A stretch of DNA of 64,000 nucleotides from Platerodrilus igneus (lineage: Eukaryota; Arthropoda; Insecta; Coleoptera; Lycidae), in the NCBI GenBank assembly GCA_036346225.1, contig JARFIW010001480.1:12803001-12867000 (forward strand), given 5' to 3'. Positions 12,061 to 23,325 of the stretch are shown piece after piece. The notes under the pieces were generated by a model. The model ran no database searches and had not been told where the DNA came from. It saw nothing but the letters and a program-made list of their open reading frames with translations. The translations under genes and the position numbers were made by a program. Within the stretch, counting starts at the first letter, position 1, and each line of letters opens with the position of its first letter.

Positions 12061-12846
12061 AGACTATTTTTGCTTAACCAACGGGCCGGAAATACCATTA
12101 TCATTAGTTAAAGTAAGCTGGCAACAGCCTATCAGTTTTGTTATCTTTTGATTGTTGTTAATTACATTTCATGAAAGAAGCAGCAATTGAACAATGTCCT
12201 TTTATATCATATTTAATATACATTTTGAATAGTACAAGTAATTCATTACAAGTAATTACAGAAACTGTTCTAGTTCTTCAAGAGCTACAACCATCAACCA
12301 CCTCAACCAAAATTCTGATTCTTCGAGCACGGATATGAAATCCAGATTAATTAATACAATACAATGCTATCACACAATTAAATAGCTTCAGTTTTAGTCC
12401 AGTTAAAACAACACGAATATAAGGAAACCTAGTAAGTGCTGCATTTGCAAATTCAACAAGGCACATAAGCATCAAGGAAAATTTAATATTGCATCACTCA
12501 AATTAGTACGCATTTGACATCTACCAAGCAAAAAAAAAGGCAAGGAATCTAGAATCCAAGGTCCTATTATCTAGCAAAATATAGCGGCTACAAATTTAAA
12601 TCTCTCTTGGTTTCTTCTCCTACAACACTAAACTGCACTACACACTACTATATAACTCATAGTTTGCAGCATACATAACTATAATACGTATTTGCAAAAC
12701 ACCAAAGCAAAGTTTCCTTTAGCTTTCAAAGTCCAACCTTAATAACTCGTTTTATCTTTAAAAAACGTAGCCCATTTAACGTCAAACCGATATTATAGAT
12801 TATAGAACAAAGGCTCATTTGCTAATCCATTCAAAAGATTTAAAAC
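12061..12846. other. No gene recognised; possible BEL/Pao leader
   Basis: AT-rich sequence upstream of the BEL/Pao gag frame. It could include that element's leader or LTR, but I see no duplicate copy, no clear TG...CA boundaries and no primer-binding site. Confidence 0.4.
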
Positions 12847-13773
12847 TTGAAAATGAAAGCTCTCGGTAATTCAATTCGTAAACGAGATCAAGTTAAAGCT
12901 CCTTTAAATAGCTTTCTCGATTTTTTGCCGATGGTTTCACCAATCGAATTAGATTCAACCATAATAGGCGATCCAATACAAACGCGCACATCAGTTTCAA
13001 AATTGGTTCTTGCACAATTAAGAGCTCGTACACTTGCATTTAAAAGTACACTAGCACAATTCGAAGAAATTCATAATAAAATTGTTAATTTGGAAAGTGA
13101 GGGAAATCTAAATAAGTACTATCAAGAATTTGTAGATTTTGAATCTTCCTATTACGAGTTGCTAGCCCAAGCAAAAGATTTATGCCAAGAAAATCAATTG
13201 CAAGCTCAAAGTGTAATTCAGTCTAATAAGGTGTCAGTTGCGTCAAATACTGCACAATCTGCGACACAACTGAAGCGGATAATAATATCAATACACATCA
13301 ATTCAATAACGTTAAATTGAATGTCCTTAAGATTCAAACTTATAAGGGCGAACCCGAACAATTTATATGTTTCTACGAAAGCTTTAGATCATTGATTCAC
13401 AATAACGACAAATTAGACGATATAGCACCTTTCTTTATTTAAAATCTTGTCTTGGAGACGAACCTTTAATGGTAATAGGATCTTTAGACATTAGCGCAAG
13501 TAATTACCCAATAGCTCAATCTTTAATCGAGAGGCGATACAAAAACACAAAATTAATTATTCAATCTTATAACAAGGACTTGTTGATTCTCCAAAAATTA
13601 CAAGGGAATCACCATTGGCCTTGCGACAACTTCCAGATTCCTTACAAGCCCATTTAAAGGCATTTAAAGTTATACGAGGAAAATCAAAAGATTTTACTTT
13701 TCTAAAAAGAAAAATTATCTGCGATATGCAAAATGGAGTGCGATTTTTGATGTGGCCCGTAGTAGGCTGAAAA
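12847..13773 (+). pseudogene. BEL/Pao retrotransposon gag (DUF1759-like) remnant
   Basis: A 157-codon frame starts at 12847 and has an alpha-helical, Gln/Glu-rich N-terminal part. Reading shifts frame near 13280 into IQTYKGEPEQFICFYESFRS then LIHNNDKLDDIAPFF. It shifts again into KSCLGDEP, SASNYPIAQSLIERRYKN, and again into ALRQLPDSLQAHLKAFKV (about 13615-13670). This series (GEPxxFxxFYESFxSLIHNN, YLKSCL, SANYxxA...L.ERY, LRQLxDSLxxHLxAL) is the DUF1759 gag region of insect BEL/Pao elements. At least three frameshifts break it. No protease or RT follows, so the copy is truncated after gag. Confidence 0.85.
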
Positions 13774-13818
13774 AACAAAAGAAAAGCACGTATTAAATGT
13801 CAAGTAATTGTAAACAAA

Positions 13819-13956
13819 ATGCCAGTAAAATTGAGTTTAAAAGAAAAAATAGAATTAGGGTTAATGCTAGTTGATAATTTCAAAACCTACAAAGAAGCTG
13901 CAGTGTTATTCAATGACAGGCATCCCAAAAATCATCCCATGCGTAATGTTTGTTAA
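13819..13956 (+). pseudogene. HTH-like transposase N-terminus (DUF4817-like)
   Basis: A 45-codon frame, too short for most ORF lists, starts MPVKLSLKEKIELGLMLVDN and continues KTYKEAAVLFNDRHP before a stop. Helix-turn-helix N-termini with EKIELxLMLGDN and YxEAAxxFNxRHP occur in many insect transposase-like proteins. It begins 45 bp after the BEL gag remnant ends and the two may be unrelated. The same frame stays open for a further 48 codons or so after the stop, without a motif I recognise. Confidence 0.55.
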
Positions 13957-15314
13957 TATGTCCACTTTTGGAAGAAGGTTAGTAGGGTCAATGCCGAAAT
14001 GGCCCAGAGCTATAGTTTATGCAATGCATCCGCAGTTCAAGTTTTTTTGTCAATTATGCAGGCCGAAACGGTTTCTTCTAATTTTTGTACTAAATTGAAC
14101 AAATATTGATGACTAGGTTGTTTTCTAAGATGCCTCTCGTCGAAAACTGGAACTGTTCTTCAAACACATGGATTTTATACCCACATTTTTAGAAAACGTT
14201 TACTCACGTCCGAAACTCGTTTTTAAATTTCTAATTATGAAGAGGCTATAATCAAAAATAAACGGTGCCTAAAATAATTTCTGAAACAATCCTTTATAAA
14301 ACAAGTGTTCTTTTGCACACGATTGTCCAAATCGAAATATTTAAATATTTCATCTAATGATAATGCTTAATGACTTTTGACAATAAATCAATAATTTGAT
14401 GGTTTATGATATTTTGATTATTTATGAGATGAGAAATAGCACCTGTTTTTAAGGTTATTGCAATTCTTTAGTAAGAATTCGCTGTTCACGAGACACTAAA
14501 TTTTCAAATTTATACTGCGTTTTATAACAACGAAAAGCATTTTGAACATCTAATGTGCGTTTAGTCAAACGTTCTAAAATTTCCTACATTAAATCGTTTT
14601 CGGTTTAATTCTAGAATTTTATTGCCTCATTTTTAAAACTTGTTAACGGATATGACTAATCCAATCATTTGATGCTCGTTGCACGGGGTTAGTTTGTAAT
14701 CACAAGCTAGGTAGTATAATTTGCAAAATCGAAGTGAGAGTTGCTGAGGTTGCCAGGGTGGAATGTAGAATGAATGCAATATTGTATTTAAACTTTGCTT
14801 TGAATATTAAAATCGACGCGTTGCGTTTCAAAATAAAAACTACAAAATTTTAAAGGTTATTAAGAATGAAAGTTTTGAAATGAAAATACTATAAATACCT
14901 CAACAATTGAAATCCATCTCGTTTATCAGCTTGCAAAACAACACAACTTCGAATGTTAAAGCTTTTAGAAATTACCAAGCATGGTGCTTTAGCTCAATCA
15001 TCATACTACAGTTTGGCCAACCTAAAATCCAATTTGAGTGATATATGTGATTAATTGGTATACCAACATAAACCAATGTATTTATCATTTTCTATGTTCA
15101 ACGAATTTCAAGCAATAAGTTGATTAAAATTCAACGTTACCGACTTTTCTGACAAATTAATGTTCAATTAAAATAAAGCTATTCCAATTGAAATTTCATT
15201 TTTGATTGTACACTAATTAAACAATACATTCAAATATTGTTACGTTCATTTACGACCGATGAATTAAAAACCACATCGATTCCGTTTCTACTCTTCCATA
15301 CGTCGATAACATCT
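13957..15314. other. No gene recognised
   Basis: AT-rich. The 75-codon frame at 13871-14098 is a shadow of the HTH-like frame. Nothing else is recognisable up to the mariner element. Confidence 0.55.
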
Positions 15315-15316
15315 TA

Positions 15317-16477
15317 TACAAGGGCTATTTTTTTTCAAGGTCCGATCGGTCGCAAAATAAAAACCACAGTACAAATCAAAAATTATTTATTTGTAACAAG
15401 TACTTACATAATTACTCTATTTTTCTACATAGTCGCCACTCAGATTTAGACATTTGTCGTAGCGTGGTACCAACTTCCCAATACCCTCGTTGTAGAACGT
15501 AGCCGCCTGTGTTTTCAGGCATGTTTGTACGCTGGTTTGCAGCTCAATATCTGTGCCAAAATGTTTTCCTCCTAACCAGCGTTTCATGTGAGTAAACAGG
15601 TGAAAATCAGATGGAGCCAAGTCCAGACTGTAATGGTTGTGCCACGTTCCATGAATTCCACCGAGAGAACGCCATTTCGGTCCCAGAACACAGTAGCCAT
15701 GCACTTGCTGTTGGAGAAGGTTTGCTTGAACTTCTTTGGTTTACTGGGAGAGTGAAAATGCATCCATTGTTTGGATTGTTCTTTTGTTTCTTGAGTTTCG
15801 TAATGGACCCATGTCTCGTCCCCTGTGACAATTTTGTTCAAGAAAGTTTCTCCTTCATTGTGGTAACGCTGGAGAAACGTTAGGGAGGCTTTCATTCTCT
15901 GTGTTTTGTGATGGTCGGACAGAACCTTGGGAACTCATCTCGCGCACAGTTTGTGGTACTGAAGTTTCTCGTTCACAATGACGTAGAGAGCTGACCTTGA
16001 AATTTCAGGAAATGAATCGCTCAATTCAGAAATTGTGAACCGACGATTTTCTCGAATTGCCACATCCACTCGCTGAACGAGATCATTGGTTGACACTGAC
16101 TTCCTTTCCTGACCGCCTGTATCATGAACATCTGTACGTCCTGTTTTAAAGCTTCTGCACCATTGTCGCACTTTGCTGTCACTCATTGAAGTTTCACCGT
16201 ACACAGTACTTATTCGTCGATGAATTTCGGCTGCATTAGACCCCTCAGCCTGAAGGAATCGAATTACCGCACGAACTTCACACTTGGCGGGAGATGCTAT
16301 TGTTCTAGACATGTTTACGTGCTACCTACGTGAACACAACTAAACGGAAGTGACGCGACGCGATTGACAGCCATACTGGTGACGCTGCGCAACACATCTG
16401 CGCAGTGGTTTATTAGATTTTTAGGGGAGTTTTTATTTCGCGACCGATCGGACCTTGGAAAAAAAATAGCCCTCGTA
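15317..16477 (-). mobile_element. mariner element, internally deleted
   Basis: Inverted terminal repeats bound the element: the left end reads tacaagggctattttttttc, and the complement of the right end reads tacgagggctattttttttc. The match continues through the ggtccgatcggtcgc block on both sides. A TA lies outside each end (15315-15316, 16478-16479), the mariner target duplication. At 1161 bp it is shorter than the usual 1.3 kb because part of the transposase gene is gone. Confidence 0.93.
15417..16312 (-). pseudogene. mariner transposase, second catalytic Asp deleted
   Basis: The start Met at 16312 opens a frame reading MSRTIASPAKCEVRAVIRFL, then a paired helix-turn-helix region (residues 1 to about 110). 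A TGA where a Trp codon is expected falls at codon 126 (about 15935). The same frame then continues with TGDETWVHYET, which holds the first catalytic Asp, and CMATVFWDRNGVL. Just after ERGTTI (near 15640) the sequence jumps, out of frame, to LAPSDFHLFTHMKRWL and ends with YDKCLN, which holds the third Asp. The block with the second catalytic Asp (HDNARPH in this family) is missing. The protein would be inactive even if the stop were suppressed. The tips look intact, so the element could be moved only by a relative's transposase. Confidence 0.92.
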
Positions 16478-16479
16478 TA

Positions 16480-17549
16480 TTTTACCTTTTTACGCTTGCG
16501 AATAATTTTCAATTTCAATCTATCTACTCTAAAACGACGAGTTTACGCTATAAATTCTATAGTTGGTACCTTGTTTTGAGTATCCATTAACTAACTACAA
16601 ATTACTATAGCGTAGAATTAATCCTTATACTGCTACGACCGAAAGACTCGTTATAATAGTGTTTTGTATTATTTGATAAAGCTTGGGTCGAGTTTTCTAA
16701 TCTCCTTTGTGGTATGTTGATAACGAGAGGATTGAAGCTCGAATTCTTGTTATTCTGTCGTTCGTCTTCATAGGTATTTTTCTAAACTACTCGTTCCATC
16801 ACTTCAAGAGTGATGCACGTTTTTTCTTTATAAGAAGCGTAGATCTTGGGTGCATCGGTGAGTTTTCCTGCGCTATTAATATTAGTAAGACTCTTTTTTT
16901 AGTTTTTAGCTGAAGGCCAAATTGCTTGTTATGCAGGTCCCATTATTCTTCGACGTAGATCAACTGCTGTTGCGTGCAATTACGGTAACAGCATGGTTGT
17001 TGTTGACTACCGCGGCGATGCTGTACTGATCCCCTTCCGACGGCGTGCAATATAAGAATCCCGACACATGTATGTGACATGTTTTTTTGTAACATACCAA
17101 AGGATAAACCCAATTTGCATTTTTTTATTATAAATAAAAAATCGTTGGCAATGTATTTTTTTTGTGTTGCTAGGAATCCTCCCTCTCCGCATTGATAGTT
17201 AGCCCGGTATTTCTATCTGACCCGTACGTTGCAAAACGTAGCAATATGTACACATTATTAGCGATCTAAGATCAAAAAGTTATACGCCTGTAGTTTTGTA
17301 CAGAAAAGGGTCTCTATTAATTAAAGTCAAAGAGATTTGGCACAACATGAAACATCGAAAAATATAACTAATAGATTTATTATGTGCTTACTCAAACCCT
17401 AGTAAAAATAGGTTTTACTATTTTGTTTTGTCTGGTGTCGTTTTCGTTAGTTTTTGTTGTATTTTCTTACTTTGCACTTCTCGTAAAATTTCAATTGTAA
17501 ACTGTTCGTTTCTGAAATAAGATTGCTTTATTATGTATCGTTTGCTACC
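16480..17549. other. No gene recognised
   Basis: AT-rich spacer between the mariner element and the Tc1-like gene. The 5' end of the Tc1-like element may lie here, but I could not find its terminal repeats. Confidence 0.5.
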
Positions 17550-19470
17550 ATGTCGGGTCGTCATTTGGGTACTACAGGAAAGTGACTTGTTGGTAATCTG
17601 ATTAAGTTATTTGAACAACGCTGTATTACCGGTGGACTGTTTATAGGGGTAACTGCAATGCAAAAGGTAATTAATTATTCACTTCATTACTGAGTTCCTA
17701 ATGAAATTGTTTCTTTTTGTAGCGCGTGGCAGTTGCTTTACAAATTAATATTTCGACAGTTAGTTAAGTATCGCTAGCAATGAAAACTGATGAACCTTTT
17801 ATGCCTGATAAGAAAAGAGCTTGCACGAAACTTACCATTAATGATGATGTTATAGCATCTGCAGTTCGTAATGTAATTTACAGAATGTACGAGAAACCTA
17901 AGTAAACATTCTATTATAAAAAAATCTAAGTTCTCATGTGCAGAACTTCTAACCAAACATACAGATATGTTGTTATCAAAAATATAAATATTACATACAC
18001 ATTAAAAACAAGATGTCGAATAACTCGAAAACCTTTAGACTTAGAGCATTGGTACTTTGAGAAAATATGTTCAGGAGGTATGGAGCTATGAGAGCTATGA
18101 GAAAATATGCTCAAGAGGTCGATATTAACCTAAAACTTTATTTATTTTTTGCTGAAGTGAAGTTTATCATAGTCAAAATTTCGACTTTAAAGTCGAATAA
18201 CTCGAAAACTAAATGAGATATCGAAAAATGGATAGCATATTCTTAATCAGCGTAAAAAACTGAACAAGGTCAAATGTTTGTAAAACGAAAAAAACGTGCA
18301 ACGGACGACGGCGACGTAGCGATCCTATTAACCTAACTTACTTCGTAAGTTTGGTTGAAAAATTATTGGGTTGGACATTAAAATACTTAACTTCAGATGA
18401 GCATATTTCAGTGTGTATTCTGTGGTTCAAGTTGTCGGATGTTGCACTCTTTAATAGTAGTAGGAGATTACGTAGCATCGGATTCCCGTGGAAAAAAGAT
18501 AATCCACGGAGAGGTCTCATGGAGATACCCGATGTTGTACTTAAAAGAGTGCGATTCCTAAAATCGTATATGGGAATTAAGGAAGCAAACACATCAGTTT
18601 GTTTATGCAGATGAAAATGTTTTTTCCAAAATGGTACTATAAAATGGTCGTAGCTGGACGATAATGTGAAAATGCAAAAACTACTAAAATTGATGGAAAA
18701 AGGTTTAATGCTTATACTTTGTTGACCTTAAAAGCTGATTCTATTTTTTGCATATATGGTATTGCACTCAGGTAACAAAAATGGGTTCACTGACGAATGT
18801 GAGGTGGTGTTTTCATCATCTACAAAAAGTAGAGACTATCACGTGTAGATAAATGAAACAAACCTTCTCCTTTAGTTTAAAACCAATCGTTGAAGGATTT
18901 GGAAGATCCGCCCGTAATTATTTTAGACAATGCTTCTTACTACAATACAACTGTAATAAAATTCCAAATAGCAACTGGGAAAAGGACACGACGGGCTGGC
19001 TTTATGAACGGGGAACTCAATATGAAGGCAATGCGTTCAAAGTTGAACTACTTCAAATGGTTAAATTTTCAGCAATAAATCACAAAGGTATAATAAGTGG
19101 ACCGTTTGACAACACAATGGGCATAAAGTATTAAGATAGCCTACAATTACTGTCATTTTGATGCTATACAAAATATTTGGGGCGTTGCTAAAAATCTAGT
19201 ATAATCATCACATTGGCAAGGATGGCAAATTGACAAACAATTTTTGTCCATGTGGCACAAATTTGGAAAAATGCTGTAATGCATTCCCACAAACTAGTTA
19301 ATGAATGTTGAGGTAAAGTAACATATGTTACTGGAGATGTTGCACTTTTCGTTATTAATGTTAATATTGCTGACCAAAACAGCAACTTTAGCAGTGCAGA
19401 TCCATCTCCTCTTAACAGTAAGATATCAATAGACGTAAGAAAACGGCCAGATCTTTGGATGATGGAGAAA
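17550..19470 (+). pseudogene. Tc1-like (DDE) transposase pseudogene with an intron
   Basis: The ATG at 17550 starts a frame MSGRHLGTTGK with a stop at codon 12, then VTAMQK. The sequence gtaatt...tttttgtag (17667-17722) fits a 56-bp intron, and reading resumes with RVAVALQINISTVS, an HTH block. About 400 bp around 17905-18340 appear inserted. Then come FPWKKDNPRRGLMEIPDVVL (18480-18540) and, after a frameshift, FVYADENVFF, with the first catalytic Asp at 18610-18612. ILDNASYYN carries the second Asp (18926-18928). HFDAIQNIWG should carry the final Glu but has Gln (19169-19171). The order HTH, RRGLME, DE, DNA, IWG fits DDE endonucleases of the Tc1/IS630 group. Multiple stops make it dead. Confidence 0.8.
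17667..17722 (+). other. Probable spliceosomal intron of the transposase gene
   Basis: It starts gtaatt directly after caaaag and ends ttctttttgtag, with a pyrimidine-rich tract before the AG. The flanking coding segments join from VTAMQK to RVAVALQ without disturbing the frame. At 56 bp it is typical of short insect introns. Confidence 0.7.
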
Positions 19471-19687
19471 TTTATATACGAGGGAGGAATAAAATTGCGG
19501 CGGTTGTACTCGCATAAGAATTGACTTGTATTAATAAGAAGATTTTGAAATAATTTAACGAGCACGTTTTTGTGTGTAATGGCGCTAGCCGACATAAGAC
19601 TTATGCGAATGCACCTGATAATTTATTTGGGTGAATCTTTTGCTAATTTATGCACTGTTACATGCTTATGCTTTTAGATGTTATTTA

Positions 19688-21785
19688 TATATATTGTCGT
19701 GTACTTGTTCTGGAAGGAAACCCTAAAATCGAGCCCTACCGTTGGGCTGTCATAAAAATGTCGTATACTTATTGTAAATTAAAGTTAACACTTACAAAAT
19801 TTAAAAAATAAATTTATTATTATATCTCTAGAAAAGCTCCCCCAAATCAGCATACCACGGCTAGCTCTGCTTCCAGCTTCTTCAGAGATACTTGCCCATC
19901 CTATACCTATTCTCTATCAGCTAGACTATCCATAAAAAAATTATCACCCAAATAATTCAACAAAACATACAGCCTTTTATTCATACAAATCAAAAGTTAC
20001 ACCAGCTCAATGCTCACAAAAATGGATATAAAACAACTCCATAAATTTTCAAAGGTCAACAATTAAATCCTTTTAATTTAATTTATTTCAACACTTCTTT
20101 TCAGTTCTAGTAGATGGACCTATTTGGAAACCCTAAATTGAACTTTACCTTGGTCTATGGTGAGCTCAGTATAAACCTTCTTACTCTGAATGCATAAATA
20201 AATTGCATTTAGTTTTAAAACTACTTTAAAGACCCATTTACTCTTTACATCAAAATTATACGTTATGTATTTATACCTTCAAATAATAAAATCAAATTGT
20301 CTTTTTCATATACCCTCAAAATAAATTTGATTTTCATAAACTATGCACTAAATACGTCAAATCACTCGAACACAAAATACCAGCACCAAAATGTTTAAAC
20401 AATAACCAAAAAAACAAATTTCTTTACCGGGAGTATGCTCTTGAACCATCACCTCTGTAGACGTCGTCCACCAAATTCTCGTCGTTGAATTACATCGAAC
20501 TCATTTCCACTCGCTCATCCATTTCCAAGTAAACGCCTTCAATACAGCTACCCATATAATCGTTCAAAGATGTTCGTCGGCCTCTGAACACACAATACAA
20601 CCAGCACCCTCGTTTCGAAAAATAACTTGGATCGCTTACCTTTATAACACCTCCTACTTCTTCTGTTCGTTTCACACCTACATTGTGTAACATCAAAGCC
20701 GAAAATTTGTAGATCGGTTATAGTGCAGTCCGTTTAGTTAAATTACAAGTGTTTTAAAGCACGACTGGGTGCTATATCATAAACGGGACTGTAAGTTTAA
20801 ATACGCATAAAGAACAAGAGGTGTTACAAAGGTAAGCGAGCCAAGTTGTTTTTCGGAACGAGGGTGCTGGTTGTATGGTGTATTCAGAGGCCAACGAACA
20901 TCTTTGAACGATTATATGGTTAACTATATTGAAGGCGTCTACTTAGAATTGGACTGGAAATGAGTTTGATGTAATTCAACGACGAGAATTTGGTGGACGA
21001 CGTCTACAGAGGTGATGATTCAAGAGCATACTCCAGGTAAAGAAATTTGTTTTTTGGTTATTGTTTGAACATTTTGGTGCTGGTATTTTGTGTTAGATTG
21101 ATTCGACGTATTTAGTGATTTCTTTATGAACATAAAATTTATTTTAAAGGTTATATGAACAAGACAATTTGATTTTATTATTTGAAGGTATAAATACATA
21201 ACGTATAATTTTGACGTAAAAAGTAAACGGGTTTTTAGAGTAGTTTTAAAACAAAATGCAATTTCTTTATGTATTCAGAGTAAGAAGGTTTATACTGAGC
21301 TCACCATAGACCAAGGTAAAGTTCAATTTAGGGTTTCCAGATAGGCTCATCTACTTGAACTGAAAAGAAGTGTTGAAATAAATTAAATTAAAGAAATTTG
21401 AAAAGGATTTAATTGTTGATCTTGTGAAAATTTATAAAAATGTTTTATATCTAATTTTGTAAGCATTGAGCTGGTGTGACGCAACTTTTGATTTGTATGA
21501 ATAAAAAGGCTGTATGTTTTGTTGAATTTTTGGTTGGTAATTTTTTTTATGGATAGTCTAACTGATAGAGAATAGGTATAGGATGGGTAAGTATCTCTGA
21601 AGAAGCTGGAAGCAGAGCTAGCCGTGGTATGCTGATTTGGGGGAGCTTTTCAAGTGATATTGCATTGAAATTTTTTTTTTAAATTTCGTAGGTGTTAACT
21701 TTAATTTACAATAAGAATACGTCATTTTTATGACAGGTCAACGGTAAAACTCGATTTTAGGGTTTCTTTGCAGAACAAGTACAAG

Positions 21786-21795
<10 letters not shown>
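19688..21795. mobile_element. Long fold-back (inverted repeat), arms about 970 bp
   Basis: The left arm (19688-20653) is the reverse complement of the right arm (20818-21795), with a 164-bp spacer. The segment gaaaagctcccccaaatcag (about 19832) matches the complement of 21632-21651, and long blocks around it differ by only a few per cent; other parts diverge more. Both outer ends run into TA-rich runs. It may be a Foldback-type transposon or an inverted duplication. The arms hold a 68-codon frame (20490-20696 minus, broken mirror copy at 20830-20960) of no known family. Transcription across it would give a long hairpin RNA. Confidence 0.88.
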
Positions 21796-21835
<40 letters not shown>

Positions 21836-22050
21836 ACAAGTTATTTGCAGTCCGCAATAAGACATTGCGTAGAACAATGTATAAAATACTACTACTACTA
21901 CTGACCCGATTTGCATACGTCAATAAGCTCTTATTATTTTCATAAGAGTTTGTTTACAGATAGATCTTATTTTATATATATATATATATATATATTTATT
22001 TATATTTATTTTATATTTATTTATATTTATTTATATTTATATTTTATATA
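21788..22050. repeat. TA and TTTATA microsatellites
   Basis: A (TA)n run lies at 21788-21829, another at 21973-21996, and a TTTAT/TTTATA run follows to about 22050. The first abuts the outer end of the fold-back right arm. Confidence 0.85.
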
Positions 22051-23174
22051 TATTTACATGTAATGTATTTTGGGGCTCGAATTACTTTTTCTGACGTTCT
22101 GTCGCCATTTTGGATAGCAGCATTTTTATAGGAAGAAAGAATGTAATAGAGAAGATTGTAATTATAATATAAATCAGTTAGGAAATGATAGGTAAAGCTA
22201 AGGACGGAATTAGGTTAAATTACTTAGACCAGGTAGGACATACATATATAGAGCAGGCAAAATAGCTAGATTCACTATTGAAATATTTGGTGAATGCTTA
22301 GAAATTAGAATCTATTTTTAATTAGTTAGCTAGCTTTGGATAGTTTTAAGTCGAACTTTCAGGTCGCACCGGTAAGTAGAGCTGGCAGCTGCTATCCGGT
22401 ATTACGGATCCCTCCGTTTTTACTTTCGCGTGTCTTGTTGACCGGACACACTCCCCGCTAGGGATACCATTATTTAAACTTCATTTTTAGTTTTAGTTTC
22501 AGTTTGTTAGACTTTTATTTAAGACCGATTAATTTTAAAGTTAGATTTCATTTGAAGCACATTTATTTTTCGTGTTTAAACCCAATGTAGTACCTTCGGG
22601 TGGAACATTGGGGACGTGGTCGCTAGTATAGCGGCCCTTATTCCAACTATAATGACTAAAACAGCAGTTGAAATTTTGAAAGCAGCACTTAGCAGCTTAT
22701 CAGTAACTGATCTTGTTTAGATTGTTGTAGCAAAATATGTATTCAATATTGTGCGTTGCATCTCCTATACTGTATAAATCTGGCTAATAAAATACACAAA
22801 CATGTTGCTGTGACAAATGCATTTGTGATTATGTACATATTGATGGCTTAATTGAATATAATCGAAAGGCACTCTATATTTTTCAATAGTCTTAAAAATG
22901 CACACCTATATTTATTTGCAATGCTATGAACTTGTCTGACTGCAGTTTAAACTTAAATAATAAAATAACTATTCATTGTTGCAAATGTTAAGACTTGAAA
23001 TATAAACGTCTGTATTGCAACATTTATTGATTGTACAGAAACTCAAAGCATTCCTAACAAACAGTATGAACGAAAGTACGTGTTATATACAATTAACTTA
23101 TGGTATCTTAGGACAAGAAACAAAACGGCCTTGCCACATGTAGCTTATATTTTAACATAAAGCAATTTGTTGCT
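22051..23174. other. No gene recognised; possible retroelement leader
   Basis: The segment 22340-22650 is less AT-rich than its surroundings and holds a TTCG hairpin (listed separately). It is followed by an ATG at 22651 and a frame of about 22 codons (MTKTAVEILKAALSSLSV) before a stop. The layout recalls the leader and gag start of a retroelement, but no family can be named. The remainder is AT-rich with nothing visible. Confidence 0.4.
22582..22612 (+). repeat. TTCG-loop hairpin also present in the SINE
   Basis: The arm ccaatgt pairs with acattgg, and tacc pairs with ggtg across a ttcg tetraloop. The same hairpin, with compensating and neutral changes, occurs in both SINE copies at 44768-44795 and 45063-45092. 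The surrounding sequence differs. Confidence 0.75.
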
Positions 23175-23189
23175 GTCGTTGTTAGTGAT

Positions 23190-23325
23190 GGACGAGACCG
23201 AGACCGAGACCAACATGGTCGCGGTCTCGGTCTCGACCCTTACCCTTGGTCTCGGTCTCGACACCCTTGGTCTCCGTCTCGGTCTTGACTCTAGAGTCTC
23301 AACTTGGTCTCGGTCTCGACTTATA
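23190..23325. repeat. Left subterminal GAGACC/GGTCTC array of the hAT element
   Basis: Words of the type gagaccgagacc and ggtctcggtctcg alternate in both orientations, so the region is partly self-complementary. The frame open through it (from 23167) only translates the repeat and is not a gene. Confidence 0.88.

Noticed and set aside
15611..15883. 90-codon plus-strand frame
   Set aside because: Antisense shadow of the mariner transposase.
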